Notes: a model not told the origin generated them from the letters alone. A stretch of 64,000 nucleotides of DNA from Promicromonospora sukumoe (GCF_014137995.1 NZ_JACGWV010000001.1:3100001-3164000); one strand, 5' to 3'. Shown: positions 18,886-28,416, numbered from the stretch's first letter. A program made the numbers and translations.

Positions 18886-21039
18886 GTGCCTGAGACCACC
18901 ACCCCGAGCGCGCCGACCGAGCGCGTCACCCACTCGCTGGTCCGCGACGTCACCCTGCCCGGCGGCGCCGGCGTGCTGGCCCTGGTCACCCTCGACAACG
19001 GCCTGGACCACACCAAGCCGAACACGCTCGGGCCGGCCGGCATGGCCGAGCTGCGGGCCGCGCTGGAGGCCGTGCGCTCCCGCGCCGAGGCCGGCGAGCT
19101 CGCCGCCGTCGGCGTGACGGGCAAGCCGTACTTCCTCGCCGCGGGCGCCGACCTCAAGGGCGTCACCAGCCTGAACGGCCACGAGGAGGCCGTGGAGCTG
19201 GGCCGCATGGGCCACGCCGCGTACACGATCCTCGGCGACCTGAAGGCCACCACGGGCGTGCCAACCTTCGCGTTCGTCAACGGCCTGGCGCTGGGCGGCG
19301 GCCTCGAAGTCGCCCTGAACTGTGACTACCGCACCGTGGCGTCCGACGCCGCCGCGCTCGGCCTGCCCGAGACCGGCATCGGCCTGGTGCCCGGCTGGGG
19401 CGGCGCCTACCTCGTGCCGCGCCTGGTGGGCGTCGAGAAGGCCGTCGAGGTCATCCTGACCCGCCCGGCCGCGAACAAGCCGTACAAGCCCGCCGAGGCC
19501 CTCAAGATCGGCCTGGTGGACGCGCAGTTCGACGCCGCCGACTTCCTGGAGCAGTCCATCGTCTGGGCCGCCAAGGTGGTCACGGGCGAGATCGAGGTGC
19601 CGCGCCGCGAGCTCGACCCGCAGCCCGTCTGGGACGCCGTCGTGGGCGCCGCCAAGGCCCAGCTCGACGCCGTCGTCGGCACCTCGCGCCCCGCCCCGGG
19701 CCGCGCGCTGGAGCTGATCGCCGCCGCGCGCAACGCCTCGAAGACGGACGCGTTCGCCGCCGAGGACGAGGCCCTGGCGGACCTGATCATGTCCGACGAG
19801 ATGCGCGCCAGCATCTACGCGTTCAACCTGGTGGGCGCCGGCAAGCGGCCCGTGGGCGCGCCGGACCCGAAGGTCGCCCGGCCGGTCACGAAGGTGGGCG
19901 TCGTGGGCGCCGGCCTGATGGCCGCGCAGATGGCGTTCCTGTTCGCGCAGCGCCTCGGCGTGCCCGTCGTCATGCGTGACCTCGACCAGGAGCGCGTGGA
20001 CAAGGGCCTGGCCTTCGTCCGCGAGACGGCGGAGAAGCTGGCCGGCCGCGGGCGCCTGACGCCGGAGGCCGCGACCCGCATCGTCGCCTCGGTCTCGGGC
20101 ACCACGGACATCGGCGAGTTCGCCTCGTGCGACTTCGTGATCGAGGCCGTGACCGAGGTCATGGGGCTCAAGAAGAAGGTGTTCGCGGAGCTGGAGGGCG
20201 TGATCTCGCCCGAGACGATCCTGGCGACCAACACCTCGGCGCTGTCCGTCACCGAGATGGCGGCCGACCTGGCCCACCCCGAGCGTGTGGTCGGCATCCA
20301 CTTCTTCAACCCGGTGGCCCAGATGCCGCTGGTCGAGGTGATCAACGCCGAGAAGACCTCGCAGGAGGCCCTGGCCACGGCATTCGCCGTCACCAAGAAG
20401 CTGCGCAAGACCGCGGTGCTGGCGGGCGACCGCCCGGGCTTCGTCGTCAACCGCCTGCTCCTGCTGGTCATGGGCAAGGTCATGGACGCCATCGAGAACG
20501 GCACGCCGGTCGACGTCGCGGACCGCGCGCTGGCCCCGCTCGGCTTCCCGATGCCGACGTTCGAGCTGCTGGACCTGGTCGGCCCCGCCGTCGGGCTGCA
20601 CGTGCTCACCTCGCTGCGCGAGGACCTGGGCGACCGCATCCCGGCCTCCCCCGGCCTGCAGAAGCTCGTCGCCGACAGCACCCGCGTGGTGCTCGACGCG
20701 CCAGCCAAGGGCCTGCCCAAGCCTGTCGACCCGGCCATCCAGGCCGTGTTCGGCCAGGCGCTGGTCGCGGGCGAGACCGGCCACCACGGCCAGGTCGTGC
20801 TCGACGGCGACGGCGTGCTCGACGCGGTGCTCACCACCCTGACCACCGAGATCGGCCTCATGCTGGAGGAGGGCGTGGTGCCCGGGCCGCAGCAGATCGA
20901 CCTCGCCATGATCCTCGGCGCCGGCTGGGGCTTCCACACGGGCGGCATCACGCCGTACCTGGACCGCACCGGCTACAGCGAGAAGGTCCTGGGCCGGCGG
21001 TTCCTGCCCGACGGCGTGGCCAACGTGCCCCTCTCTTGA
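18886..21039 (+). CDS. fadB: fatty-acid oxidation complex alpha subunit (enoyl-CoA hydratase / 3-hydroxyacyl-CoA dehydrogenase)
   Basis: 717 aa bifunctional enzyme. N-terminal crotonase domain: oxyanion-hole segment AAGADLKG, first catalytic Glu in LGGGLEVALNCDYR, second in LPETGIGLVPGWGG. From about residue 335 there is an NAD-binding domain (VGVVGAGLMAAQMA) with the dehydrogenase catalytic His in IHFFNPVAQMPLVEV and its Glu partner in DFVIEAVTE. A C-terminal 3HCDH domain follows (PGFVVNRLL). All expected residues are present. GTG start 3 nt after fadA; it ends before a strong hairpin. Confidence 0.95.
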   Translation: MPETTTPSAPTERVTHSLVRDVTLPGGAGVLALVTLDNGLDHTKPNTLGPAGMAELRAALEAVRSRAEAGELAAVGVTGKPYFLAAGADLKGVTSLNGHEEAVELGRMGHAAYTILGDLKATTGVPTFAFVNGLALGGGLEVALNCDYRTVASDAAALGLPETGIGLVPGWGGAYLVPRLVGVEKAVEVILTRPAANKPYKPAEALKIGLVDAQFDAADFLEQSIVWAAKVVTGEIEVPRRELDPQPVWDAVVGAAKAQLDAVVGTSRPAPGRALELIAAARNASKTDAFAAEDEALADLIMSDEMRASIYAFNLVGAGKRPVGAPDPKVARPVTKVGVVGAGLMAAQMAFLFAQRLGVPVVMRDLDQERVDKGLAFVRETAEKLAGRGRLTPEAATRIVASVSGTTDIGEFASCDFVIEAVTEVMGLKKKVFAELEGVISPETILATNTSALSVTEMAADLAHPERVVGIHFFNPVAQMPLVEVINAEKTSQEALATAFAVTKKLRKTAVLAGDRPGFVVNRLLLLVMGKVMDAIENGTPVDVADRALAPLGFPMPTFELLDLVGPAVGLHVLTSLREDLGDRIPASPGLQKLVADSTRVVLDAPAKGLPKPVDPAIQAVFGQALVAGETGHHGQVVLDGDGVLDAVLTTLTTEIGLMLEEGVVPGPQQIDLAMILGAGWGFHTGGITPYLDRTGYSEKVLGRRFLPDGVANVPLS

Positions 21040-21049
21040 TCTGAGCTCC

Positions 21050-21098
21050 GGGACCCTCCGGCGCCGGGCATCTCTCGTGCCCGGTGTCGGAGGGTCCC
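21050..21098 (+). terminator. terminator hairpin of fadAB
   Basis: 21-nt arms (21050-21070 and 21078-21098) pair with two mismatches around a 7-nt loop, 10 nt after the fadB stop. The -10 box of the next gene (21101-21106) begins 2 nt after the stem, so terminator and promoter are packed together. Confidence 0.75.
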
Positions 21099-21100
21099 GC

Positions 21101-21106
21101 TACGCT
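21101..21106 (+). promoter_or_regulatory. -10 box TACGCT before the RCK protein gene
   Basis: TACGCT lies 8 nt before ATG 21115. Any -35 element would lie inside the 3' arm of the fadAB terminator hairpin. Confidence 0.45.
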
Positions 21107-21114
21107 CAGCGACC

Positions 21115-22893
21115 ATGACACCCGCCGCAGGTCCGGGCACGCGCGCGCACTACGTCGTCGTCGGCGACGGCCCCCTCGCCTTCCGCCTCACCCGGGCCCT
21201 GGCCAGCCGCTTCCGCGGCTCGGTCACGGTGCTGGTGCCCGACCGCACCTCCCGGTACGCCCAGGAGATCCTGGAGCTGGGCCTGCGCGACGTGGACGTG
21301 CAGGAGGCCGCGCGCGTCGACAAGAAGGCCCTGGAGAACGCGGGCGCCGACCGGGCCGTGGCGGCCGCGCTCGTGGACCAGGACGACGGCGGCAACGTCG
21401 CCCTCGCGCTCCTGCTGCGCGAGATGTGGCCCGCGCTGCGCGTCGTGGTCCGCATCTTCGACGAGTCGCTCGGCCGGCACCTGGAGCACGACCGCTGCAC
21501 GGTCCTGTCGTCCTCCGCGTTCGCCGCCCCCGAGATCGTGGGCGCGGCGCTGCGCCGCCAGGTCCGGCTGCCGGTGCGGCACCGGCGCCTCGTCACGGTC
21601 TCCGACGAGGAGCCCGCACTGCCGGCCCGCATGGTCCTGTTCGCGTCCGACGGCGGCGACGACGTGGTGGCCCTGCCGACCGAGCACGAGCTGGCCACGC
21701 ACACCCCCAAGGTCCTCCTGGCGGACGCCGGCGAGGGCGACGTGCTGCCGGAGGTCCGGTCCGAGCTGGAGCCCGACGACGACGAGGTGGACCCGCACCG
21801 CAGGCGCCGGTTCGGCGAGTACCTGCGCACCCTGGCGATCACGTCGGGGTGGAACCTGCTGCTGGCCGCCGCCGTGCTGGTCGTGGTGGTGCTCGTCGGG
21901 GCCGTGACCATCAAGCTGGCCACCGGCGCCTCGTTCCTCGGGGCGCTCTACGAGGCGGTGCTGCCGTCCCTGGCCGGCAGCGACCCGGACCACGACGCGC
22001 ACCCGGTCGTCAAGGTCACGCAGGTGGCGCTGACCGTCGTGAGCGTCGCGGTCATCCCCTGGGTCACCGGTGTGGTGGTCGCCGGCGTCGTGCGCACCCA
22101 GAAGCTGCTCGACGCCGGCGCCCCGCTGCGCCCCCTGTCGGACCACGTGGTCGTCGTCGGGCTGGGCGACCTCGGCACCCGGATCGTGCGGTCCCTGGAC
22201 CGCCGGGGCGTCCCGGTCGTCGCGGTCGACATCGACGAGTCCGCGCGCGGCATCGCGGTCGCGCGTGCCCGGGACGTGCCCGTGGTGATCGGCGACGCCC
22301 GGCGGGCCACGACCCTGCGCGCCGCGTACGTCGGGGCCGCCCAGGCCATCGTCGTGGTCACCAGCGGCGGCGCCACGACGATCGGGATCAGCTTCGCGGC
22401 CCGCTCGATCCCGCGGGCCAAGGACGCGCCGCCGAGCCTGCGCACGGTGCTGCGGGTGTTCGACCGGGACCTGGCGCGCCGGATCCGGCGCGAGATCCCG
22501 GACTCGGTGGGGCTCAGCTCGTCGTTCCTCGCGGCGCCGTCGTTCGCCGCCGCGATGATCGGCCAGGAGGTCAAGGCCACGATCCCGTACCGGGACCGCG
22601 TGCTGGTCCTCGCCGAGATCCGGGTCGAGCGCGGCAGCGCGCTCGACGGCGCGCACAGCAGCGACGTCGGCTTCGACGAGCCCGGCGCGGCACGCAGCCG
22701 GCTGCTGGCGTTCGACTCGGTGCAGCACTCGAGCGGCGGGGGCGGCCGCATGTTCGAGCCCTCGCAGGGCCGCCCGCTGAACCCGGGCGACCGGGCGTTC
22801 GTCATCGCGACGACGGCGGGGCTGCTCCGCCTGCGCGCGCTGGCGGCGGCCCCGGCGACCCTGGCCAGGGAGCCGATCGGCCTGAACGACTGA
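21115..22893 (+). CDS. RCK/TrkA-N domain membrane protein (channel-like, no GYG filter)
   Basis: 592 aa. An N-terminal Rossmann-type RCK domain (VVVGDGPLAFRLTRALA) is followed by two membrane segments (about 243-268 and 301-327), then a second RCK domain (VVVVGLGDLGTRIV, VVAVDID, VVIGDARRATTLRAA). The order RCK-TM-TM-RCK resembles two-TM potassium channel relatives, but the loop between the membrane segments (ALYEAVLPSLAGSDPDHD) has no TVGYG-type selectivity filter. It may be a regulatory or non-K+ relative, possibly of the CASTOR/POLLUX kind (inference). It stands alone after fadAB; an APC permease follows 49 nt later with its own -10 box. Confidence 0.75.
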   Translation: MTPAAGPGTRAHYVVVGDGPLAFRLTRALASRFRGSVTVLVPDRTSRYAQEILELGLRDVDVQEAARVDKKALENAGADRAVAAALVDQDDGGNVALALLLREMWPALRVVVRIFDESLGRHLEHDRCTVLSSSAFAAPEIVGAALRRQVRLPVRHRRLVTVSDEEPALPARMVLFASDGGDDVVALPTEHELATHTPKVLLADAGEGDVLPEVRSELEPDDDEVDPHRRRRFGEYLRTLAITSGWNLLLAAAVLVVVVLVGAVTIKLATGASFLGALYEAVLPSLAGSDPDHDAHPVVKVTQVALTVVSVAVIPWVTGVVVAGVVRTQKLLDAGAPLRPLSDHVVVVGLGDLGTRIVRSLDRRGVPVVAVDIDESARGIAVARARDVPVVIGDARRATTLRAAYVGAAQAIVVVTSGGATTIGISFAARSIPRAKDAPPSLRTVLRVFDRDLARRIRREIPDSVGLSSSFLAAPSFAAAMIGQEVKATIPYRDRVLVLAEIRVERGSALDGAHSSDVGFDEPGAARSRLLAFDSVQHSSGGGGRMFEPSQGRPLNPGDRAFVIATTAGLLRLRALAAAPATLAREPIGLND

Positions 22894-22942
22894 CCCGGAA
22901 TCGGCCCGTTCGCCGGTCCACCGCGCCCCTAGTGTCGGGCTC

Positions 22943-24301
22943 ATGCAGAACGGACTCAGCGTCCCCCAGGGCGCGGCACTCACCCTCGGCGCCATGCTCG
23001 GCACCGGCGTCATCTCGCTCCCGGCGCTGGCCGCGGGCGTGGCCGGGCCCGCCTCGCTCGTGGCCTGGGGAGCCCTCGTGCTCCTCTCGGTCCCGCTCGC
23101 CACGACGTTCGCCGCCCTCGGCGCCCGGCACCCCGACGGCGGCGGCGTGGCCACCTACGCCCGGCTCGCGTTCGGCGAGCGGGCCGCCACCATGGTCGGC
23201 TGGGCGTTCTACGCGACCATCCCGGTGGGCGCGCCCGCCGCGGCCGGCTTCGCGGGCGCCTACGTGGCCGACGCGACCGGCGGCGGCGCCGGGACCGCCC
23301 TGGTCACGACCGTCGCGATCATCGCGGTGTGCGCCGCCATGAACTGGTTCGACCTGCGCGTCTCCGGCACCGCACAGCTCGTCATCGCGGGGTCGGTGGC
23401 GCTGCTGCTGGCCGTGGCCGTGGTGGTGGCGCTGCCGCACGCGCAGCCCGGCAACCTCACGCCGTTCGCCCCGCACGGCTGGGGCGCGGTGGGCTCGGCG
23501 GCGGCGCTGCTGGTCTGGGCCTTCGCGGGGTGGGAGATCCTGGGCTCGCTGTCCGCGGAGTACCGCCGGCCCGCCCGGGACATCCCGCGGGCCACGGCCA
23601 TCGCGGTGACCGCGGTGGGCGTGCTGTACCTCGGGACGGCGTTCGCCACGGTCGCGGTGCTCGGGCCGAACCCGGGACCAGCGCCGCTGTCCGACCTGCT
23701 CGTGCTCGGGTTCGGCGAGGGCGCCCGGCCGGTCACCACGGTGGTGGCCGTGCTGCTGACCGTGGGCGCCATCAACGTCTACTTCGCGGGCGGCAGCCGG
23801 ATGGGCGCGGCCCTCGCCCGTGACGGCGCCCTCCCGGGCTGGCTCGCGGCCACGCCCGGACGCACGCCGCGCCGGTCGCTGCTGCTCATCACGGCCGTGG
23901 CCCTCGGCACGACGGCGACGCTCGCGGTGCTGCGCCTGTCCACCGACGCGATCCTGCTCATGGCGACCGCCACGTTCTCGCTGCTCTACGTGGTGGGGGC
24001 CGCGGCGGCGCTGCGGCTGCTGCCCCGCTGGGGCGCGTCCTGGTGGTGCGCCGCCGTCTCCCTCGTGGCGGCCCTGGGCCTGCTCGTGATGACGGGCGCG
24101 CACATGGCGGGCCCCGTCGTCGCCGCGCTGGCCGGGCTCGCCTGGACGGTCTGGCGGCGGCGCCGGGCGAGCGTCGCGGCGTCGGTCCCGGCACCCGTCC
24201 TGGCGCCCGCGGCCGCACCCGTCACGGCTCCTGTCACGACTCCCGTCACGGCTCCAGCAGGCGACCCAGAACCTGGATGCCTGGCCGGATCGAGCTCGTG
24301 A
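22943..24301 (+). CDS. APC-family amino acid permease
   Basis: 452 aa, about 12 hydrophobic segments. The N-terminal LGAMLGTGVISLPA is the GxG(I/V)-type motif of APC transporters (unwound TM1), and the middle WAFAGWEILGSLSAEYRRPARDIPRA matches APC TM6 and the following loop. Substrate unknown. The C-terminal 45 residues are a basic patch (WRRRRA) and an Ala-Pro-Val-Thr repeat tail, likely disordered. TAGTGT (22930-22935) lies 7 nt before the ATG. Its last 56 nt overlap the end of the convergent MocR gene, an arrangement that suggests linked function or antisense interference. Confidence 0.85.
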   Translation: MQNGLSVPQGAALTLGAMLGTGVISLPALAAGVAGPASLVAWGALVLLSVPLATTFAALGARHPDGGGVATYARLAFGERAATMVGWAFYATIPVGAPAAAGFAGAYVADATGGGAGTALVTTVAIIAVCAAMNWFDLRVSGTAQLVIAGSVALLLAVAVVVALPHAQPGNLTPFAPHGWGAVGSAAALLVWAFAGWEILGSLSAEYRRPARDIPRATAIAVTAVGVLYLGTAFATVAVLGPNPGPAPLSDLLVLGFGEGARPVTTVVAVLLTVGAINVYFAGGSRMGAALARDGALPGWLAATPGRTPRRSLLLITAVALGTTATLAVLRLSTDAILLMATATFSLLYVVGAAAALRLLPRWGASWWCAAVSLVAALGLLVMTGAHMAGPVVAALAGLAWTVWRRRRASVAASVPAPVLAPAAAPVTAPVTTPVTAPAGDPEPGCLAGSSS

Positions 24302-25697
24302 CCGCGGCACCGATGCCGAGCACGAGCCCGTCCCGGTGGGGCGGTGGGTCGTCCCGGCGCCCCACCCGCTCGTCCCGGGGGCCGGCCGCGAAGGCGGTCA
24401 GCGACTCCAGGGCGACCGACCGCCGTCGGGCGCGGGCGACGACGGCCGGCGAGCCCACCGGGACGTCGTCGGCCAGGTAGGCCGCCACGTGCAGGCCGGC
24501 CGCCGACGGGACGGGCTCGACCGGCAGGCCGGACAGGGCGTCCAGGAGGATCTCGGTCCGCTCCGCGTAGACCGCGGAGGCCTTGCGCACGTGCCGGGCG
24601 AGCAGGCCGTCGTCGATGAAGCGGGCCAGGGCGCCCTGCACGTGCACGGCCCCGTGCCCGTCGGTGAGCTGCCGGGCGGCGAGCAGCGCGTCCCGCAGCG
24701 ACGGCGGCGCCACCAGGTACCCGACGCGCAGGCCGGGCAGCAGCGACTTCGAGAAGGTGCCGACGTAGACCACGCGGCCGTCCCGGTCCAGCGCCTGCAG
24801 CGACTCCAGCGGGCGGCGGGCGCGCCGGAACTCGCTGTCGTAGTCGTCCTCGACCACCGCGGCGTCGTACCGAGCGGCGTGCGCCAGAAGGGCCCGGCGA
24901 CGGGCGAGCGAGAGCGGCATCCCGAGCGGGAACTGGTGCGACGGCGTCGTATAGACCAGCCGGGCGTTCCTCGGGATCTGGGACACGACCAGGCCCTCGG
25001 CGTCGACGGGCACCGGCACCACGCGTGCCCCGTGCAGGGCGAAGAGCTCCCGGGCCTCGGGATACCCCGGGTCCTCGACGGCGACGACGTCCCCGGGTTC
25101 GAGCAGCACCCGCGCCACCAGGTCGAGGGCCTGCTGCGCGCCCGTGGTCGCGATGACGTCGTCGGCCCCGGCGCGCACGCCGCGTGAGCCGGCCGCGTAC
25201 CGGGCCACCGCCGCGCGGAACCGGGGCAGGCCCGCCGGGCCGCCGTAGGAGCCGGCGGCGGGCCCGCCCGCGCGCGACTCGGCGGCAAGCAGCCGGCGCC
25301 AGGTGTCGAAGGGGAACAGGCTCGCGTCCGGGATGCCCACCCGGAAGTCGTGGGCGGGCGCGGGGGCGTCGCCGCTGGCGGGCCGCGGGGTCCAGCGCCA
25401 CCCGGCGCGCGGGCGCAGCACACCCGGGCTCCCCCGCCGGGCGGGCACCCGGTCGCTCGCCGACGTCGTGGCGAACGTGCCGGCGCCGGTGCGCGTCTCC
25501 AGGAAGCCCTCCGCGACGAGCCGTTCGTACGCCGTGGCGACGCTGGCGCGCGAGACGCCGAGGTCCTGCGCGAGGTCGCGGGTCGAGGGCAGCCGCTCCC
25601 CCGCCGGCACGCGGCCCGTGGTGAGCGCGGTGTGCAGGGCACGGTAGATCGCGTCGGTGCGCCCGGTGCGGCTGGTGAGATCGACGGCGAGGTCCAC
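24246..25697 (-). CDS. MocR-type GntR regulator with aminotransferase domain
   Basis: 483 aa. N-terminal winged helix of the GntR class: IYRALHTALTTGRVPAGERLPSTRDLAQDLGVSRASVATAYERL. A class I aminotransferase-like domain from about residue 90 carries SYGGPAGLP, TTGAQQALDL, VEDPGYPEAR, VEDDYDSEF and the PLP lysine K317 in GTFSKSLLPGLRVGY. MocR/PdxR proteins sense PLP or amino-acid derivatives. GTG 25697 is chosen because CATGAT lies 6 nt upstream and the protein then begins at the family's usual point; an ATG at 25715 is possible. Convergent with the APC permease, it may control amino-acid or vitamin B6 metabolism genes (inference). Confidence 0.9.
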   Translation of the reverse strand: MDLAVDLTSRTGRTDAIYRALHTALTTGRVPAGERLPSTRDLAQDLGVSRASVATAYERLVAEGFLETRTGAGTFATTSASDRVPARRGSPGVLRPRAGWRWTPRPASGDAPAPAHDFRVGIPDASLFPFDTWRRLLAAESRAGGPAAGSYGGPAGLPRFRAAVARYAAGSRGVRAGADDVIATTGAQQALDLVARVLLEPGDVVAVEDPGYPEARELFALHGARVVPVPVDAEGLVVSQIPRNARLVYTTPSHQFPLGMPLSLARRRALLAHAARYDAAVVEDDYDSEFRRARRPLESLQALDRDGRVVYVGTFSKSLLPGLRVGYLVAPPSLRDALLAARQLTDGHGAVHVQGALARFIDDGLLARHVRKASAVYAERTEILLDALSGLPVEPVPSAAGLHVAAYLADDVPVGSPAVVARARRRSVALESLTAFAAGPRDERVGRRDDPPPHRDGLVLGIGAAVTSSIRPGIQVLGRLLEP

Positions 25698-25703
25698 CCG
25701 CCG

Positions 25704-25709
25704 ATCATG
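25704..25709 (-). promoter_or_regulatory. -10 like box CATGAT deciding the MocR start
   Basis: Read on the minus strand, CATGAT lies 6 nt before GTG 25697, as in front of glgX. The 104-bp space to the divergent membrane-protein gene would also hold the operator. Confidence 0.4.
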
Positions 25710-25819
25710 ACGCATCGGGCCGGCCCGTTCGTCACAGTTCGGACTCGACGAATAAATCACCCGGTCGAGCAGCACTTTTCGGGCTTTTCGCCCTGGTCAG
25801 GGCCCTAACATCGCGGCTC

Positions 25820-27673
25820 ATGAGCACTGAGACCGCACCGGACGCGGCCCCGGCAGAGGAGCCGTCCGGCGCGGCGTCCGAGCGCCCCGACACGACCGGC
25901 GAGACCGTCTCCGAGCTGATGTCCGACGCGGCCGCCCGGGCGGCGGCGTGGGCCGCGACGGCACGGGCGGCAGCCACGGGAGCGGAGACCACGAGAACTG
26001 CGGCCACGGGGTCGGAGGCCGTCGGGTCGGCCCAGACGACGAGCTCGGCCGGATCCGACGGGACGACCGACCGGACGTCGGACGATCCGTCAGACGCGGC
26101 GTCCGACGCCGGGACGGGCACCGTGGCCGACCCGGCGTCTGGGCCGACGCCCGACGCCACGCCCACCGCACCCTCCGAGACGCCCCCGGCCGCGCCGACC
26201 GACCCGGTGCGGGACGAGACGCCCGCCGCCGTCCACCCCGCCGCCCGTCCGCTCACGGCCGCGCTGCTGAACCTGAGCGGCCTCGGGCTGGGCTACCTGC
26301 ACCTGCGGGCGTGGGTCCGCCTGCCCGTGGCGCTGGCGGCGACCGCGGGCCTCGTCTGGGTCGCCCTGCCGATCGGGCGCGAGCCGATCGCCGTGTGGTG
26401 GGCCGTCGGGTACCTGGGCGCGCTCGCCCTGTTCGCCCTGGACGCCGCGTTCCTCGCCCGACGCCGCGCCCGCCGTCCGGACGGGCCGTCGGGCCGCCGG
26501 ACCGTCTGGTCGCCCCGCGCCGCCGGCCGCGTCGCGTGGGCGACGCTCGCCGTCGTGCCGCTCCTGGGCGCCGGGTACGCGGTGACGCAGCACGAGGTGC
26601 TGGAGCAGCACCTCGCGTACGACCTGGACCAGGCCGGCGCGAGCCTAGAGTCGGTGGGTACCGCGTTCGGCCCGTTCAAGAAGACGTACGACGACGCGTA
26701 CGCGACGTACGTGGGGGTCGCCGAGGACCACCCGGCGACGCGCGCCGCCGACCGGGTGCCCGGCCTCGTCGACGACCTGTACACGCAGGCCAAGACCGAC
26801 GACCCGTGCACCGGGCTCGTCGTCGTCCGGCACTTCGCCGAGCCCGGCACCCCGGGACCGCTGCAGGGGGTCGCCGAGGGCGAGATCCCGGGTGCCCTGC
26901 ACGACTGCGGCATGCGCTCCGCCGAGACCGGCAACCTCGACATGTCCCGGACCTACCTCACCGAGCTGCTGGCGGACCACCCGGCCAGCGACCCGGCCTC
27001 GGCGGTGCCCGGGGACCTCGAGGAGTGGCGCGACGGCGTGCTGAAGGACCTGGGCGGCGCGAAGGGCTGCGCCGACACCGACGCGGCGACCGCGTCGACG
27101 GGCTTCCTCGCGAAGTTCGACTCCGGCGCGGTCAGCGCGCTGGCCGACGAGGCTCGCGAGCGGGTGCCCGCCGGGCTGCTGAAGTGTGGGGTCGAGCAGT
27201 TCGAGCGCCGGAAGTACCTGGGGGCCGTGCAGGCCCTGGACGGCCTGGTGGAGTCGTACCCGCGGGCGAAGGAGGCCGACTACGCGGAGCGCGTGCGGAT
27301 CGCTGCGGGGATCGCGCTGGTGGACCCGAAGGCCGGCGTCCGGCTCCCGGTCCGGGACGAGCCCGAGGGCACGCTCACGCTGACCGTCTACAACTACAGC
27401 CCCGACCCCTTCCAGATGGTCTACACCGGGCCGGCGACCGGCGTCGTCGAGATCGACGAGTGCGACGACTGCAGCTATCTCGCCAAGGGTGAGGAGCCGG
27501 TGTGCAGCGGCTACTCGCTGACCGTCCCCAGCACCACGGTCACCCTCCCGGCCGGCGACTACCTGACGGCCACCCGCCGCCAGTCGACGGTGGTCGGCTG
27601 GGAGGACGTCGGGGTCGACAACGAGTCCTTCACAGCCGACACCGTGCTCTGCACCTGGTCGAGCCGCTTCTGA
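25820..27673 (+). CDS. membrane protein with long disordered N-terminus
   Basis: 617 aa, not recognised. Residues 1-137 are low complexity (Ala, Thr, Ser, Asp, Pro) and acidic. About four hydrophobic segments follow (LTAALLNLSGLGLGYLHLRA, LAATAGLVWVALPI, WWAVGYLGALALFALDAAFLA, WATLAVVPLLGAGYAV) separated by a basic loop. The remaining 350 residues look extracytoplasmic, with helical repeat-like stretches, several Cys (ECDDCSY, PVCSGYS) that may form disulfides, and a C-terminal beta-rich part. TAACAT (25806-25811) lies 8 nt before the ATG. Related membrane proteins occur in streptomycetes, but no function is known to me. Confidence 0.7.
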   Translation: MSTETAPDAAPAEEPSGAASERPDTTGETVSELMSDAAARAAAWAATARAAATGAETTRTAATGSEAVGSAQTTSSAGSDGTTDRTSDDPSDAASDAGTGTVADPASGPTPDATPTAPSETPPAAPTDPVRDETPAAVHPAARPLTAALLNLSGLGLGYLHLRAWVRLPVALAATAGLVWVALPIGREPIAVWWAVGYLGALALFALDAAFLARRRARRPDGPSGRRTVWSPRAAGRVAWATLAVVPLLGAGYAVTQHEVLEQHLAYDLDQAGASLESVGTAFGPFKKTYDDAYATYVGVAEDHPATRAADRVPGLVDDLYTQAKTDDPCTGLVVVRHFAEPGTPGPLQGVAEGEIPGALHDCGMRSAETGNLDMSRTYLTELLADHPASDPASAVPGDLEEWRDGVLKDLGGAKGCADTDAATASTGFLAKFDSGAVSALADEARERVPAGLLKCGVEQFERRKYLGAVQALDGLVESYPRAKEADYAERVRIAAGIALVDPKAGVRLPVRDEPEGTLTLTVYNYSPDPFQMVYTGPATGVVEIDECDDCSYLAKGEEPVCSGYSLTVPSTTVTLPAGDYLTATRRQSTVVGWEDVGVDNESFTADTVLCTWSSRF

Positions 27674-27749
27674 CGGCCGTGTTCGACCGGTCCCCCGCCG
27701 CGGAATTCAGTTCCCCTGACGGCGCGGGACCGGTTGAATACGGTGCGAC

Positions 27750-28382
27750 ATGACTACGTACTACACGTCCGACCTGCATTTCGGACACCTGAACATCATC
27801 CGGTTCTGCGACCGTCCCTTTCCCGGCGTCGGCGCCATGGACGCGCGGCTCGTGCAGCTCTGGAACGAGACCGTCACCGAGGACGACACCGTGTGGGTGC
27901 TGGGCGACGTCGCCCTCGGGACCCTCGGCGAGTCCCTCGCCAACATCGGGCGCCTGCACGGGCACAAGATCCTCGTGCCGGGCAACCACGACCGCTGCTG
28001 GGAGGGCGACCGCGCCCTGCGCAAGGGCGAGCCGGAAGCGCGCGAGCGGCGTCGGGCCCGGGAGCACGAGCGCTACCTGGGCGCCGGCTTCGCCGAGATC
28101 CACGACCGGCCCGAGCCGGTGACCGTGGACGGCAGCGCCTTCGACCTGTCCCACTTCCCCTACGAGGGCGACTCGCACGGGGCGGACCGCTACGTCGAGT
28201 ACCGGCTGCCCGACAGGGGCGGCTGGATCGTGCACGGGCACGTGCACGACACCTGGCGGCAGCGGGGGCGGCAGATCAACGTCGGCGTCGACGCGTGGGG
28301 CGGGCGGCCCGTGCCGGCCACGACGGTGGCGGCCCTCATGGCGGACGGCCCGCGCGACCTGGAGCCGCTGGGCTGGGCGTGA
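27750..28382 (+). CDS. calcineurin-like metallophosphoesterase
   Basis: 210 aa. The full metal-binding set of the calcineurin-like superfamily is present: SDLHFGH (Asp and His), LGDVA (Asp), VPGNHDR (Asn, His), HFPYEG (His) and HGHVHDTW (two His). The size and the SDLHFGHxNII opening match the small phosphoesterase group often found in phages and bacteria. Substrate unknown. TACGGT (27739-27744) lies 5 nt before the ATG. A 12-bp hairpin follows. Confidence 0.88.
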   Translation: MTTYYTSDLHFGHLNIIRFCDRPFPGVGAMDARLVQLWNETVTEDDTVWVLGDVALGTLGESLANIGRLHGHKILVPGNHDRCWEGDRALRKGEPEARERRRAREHERYLGAGFAEIHDRPEPVTVDGSAFDLSHFPYEGDSHGADRYVEYRLPDRGGWIVHGHVHDTWRQRGRQINVGVDAWGGRPVPATTVAALMADGPRDLEPLGWA

Positions 28383-28416
28383 CGCCGGCCTGAGTGTGCC
28401 GGCCCGGACATGACAA

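Noticed and set aside
17590..20937. Minus-strand open frame of more than 1100 codons opposite fadA-fadB
   Set aside because: Composition is typical of the antisense of GC-rich genes (His/Arg/Gly-rich), and the plus strand carries intact thiolase and hydratase motifs.
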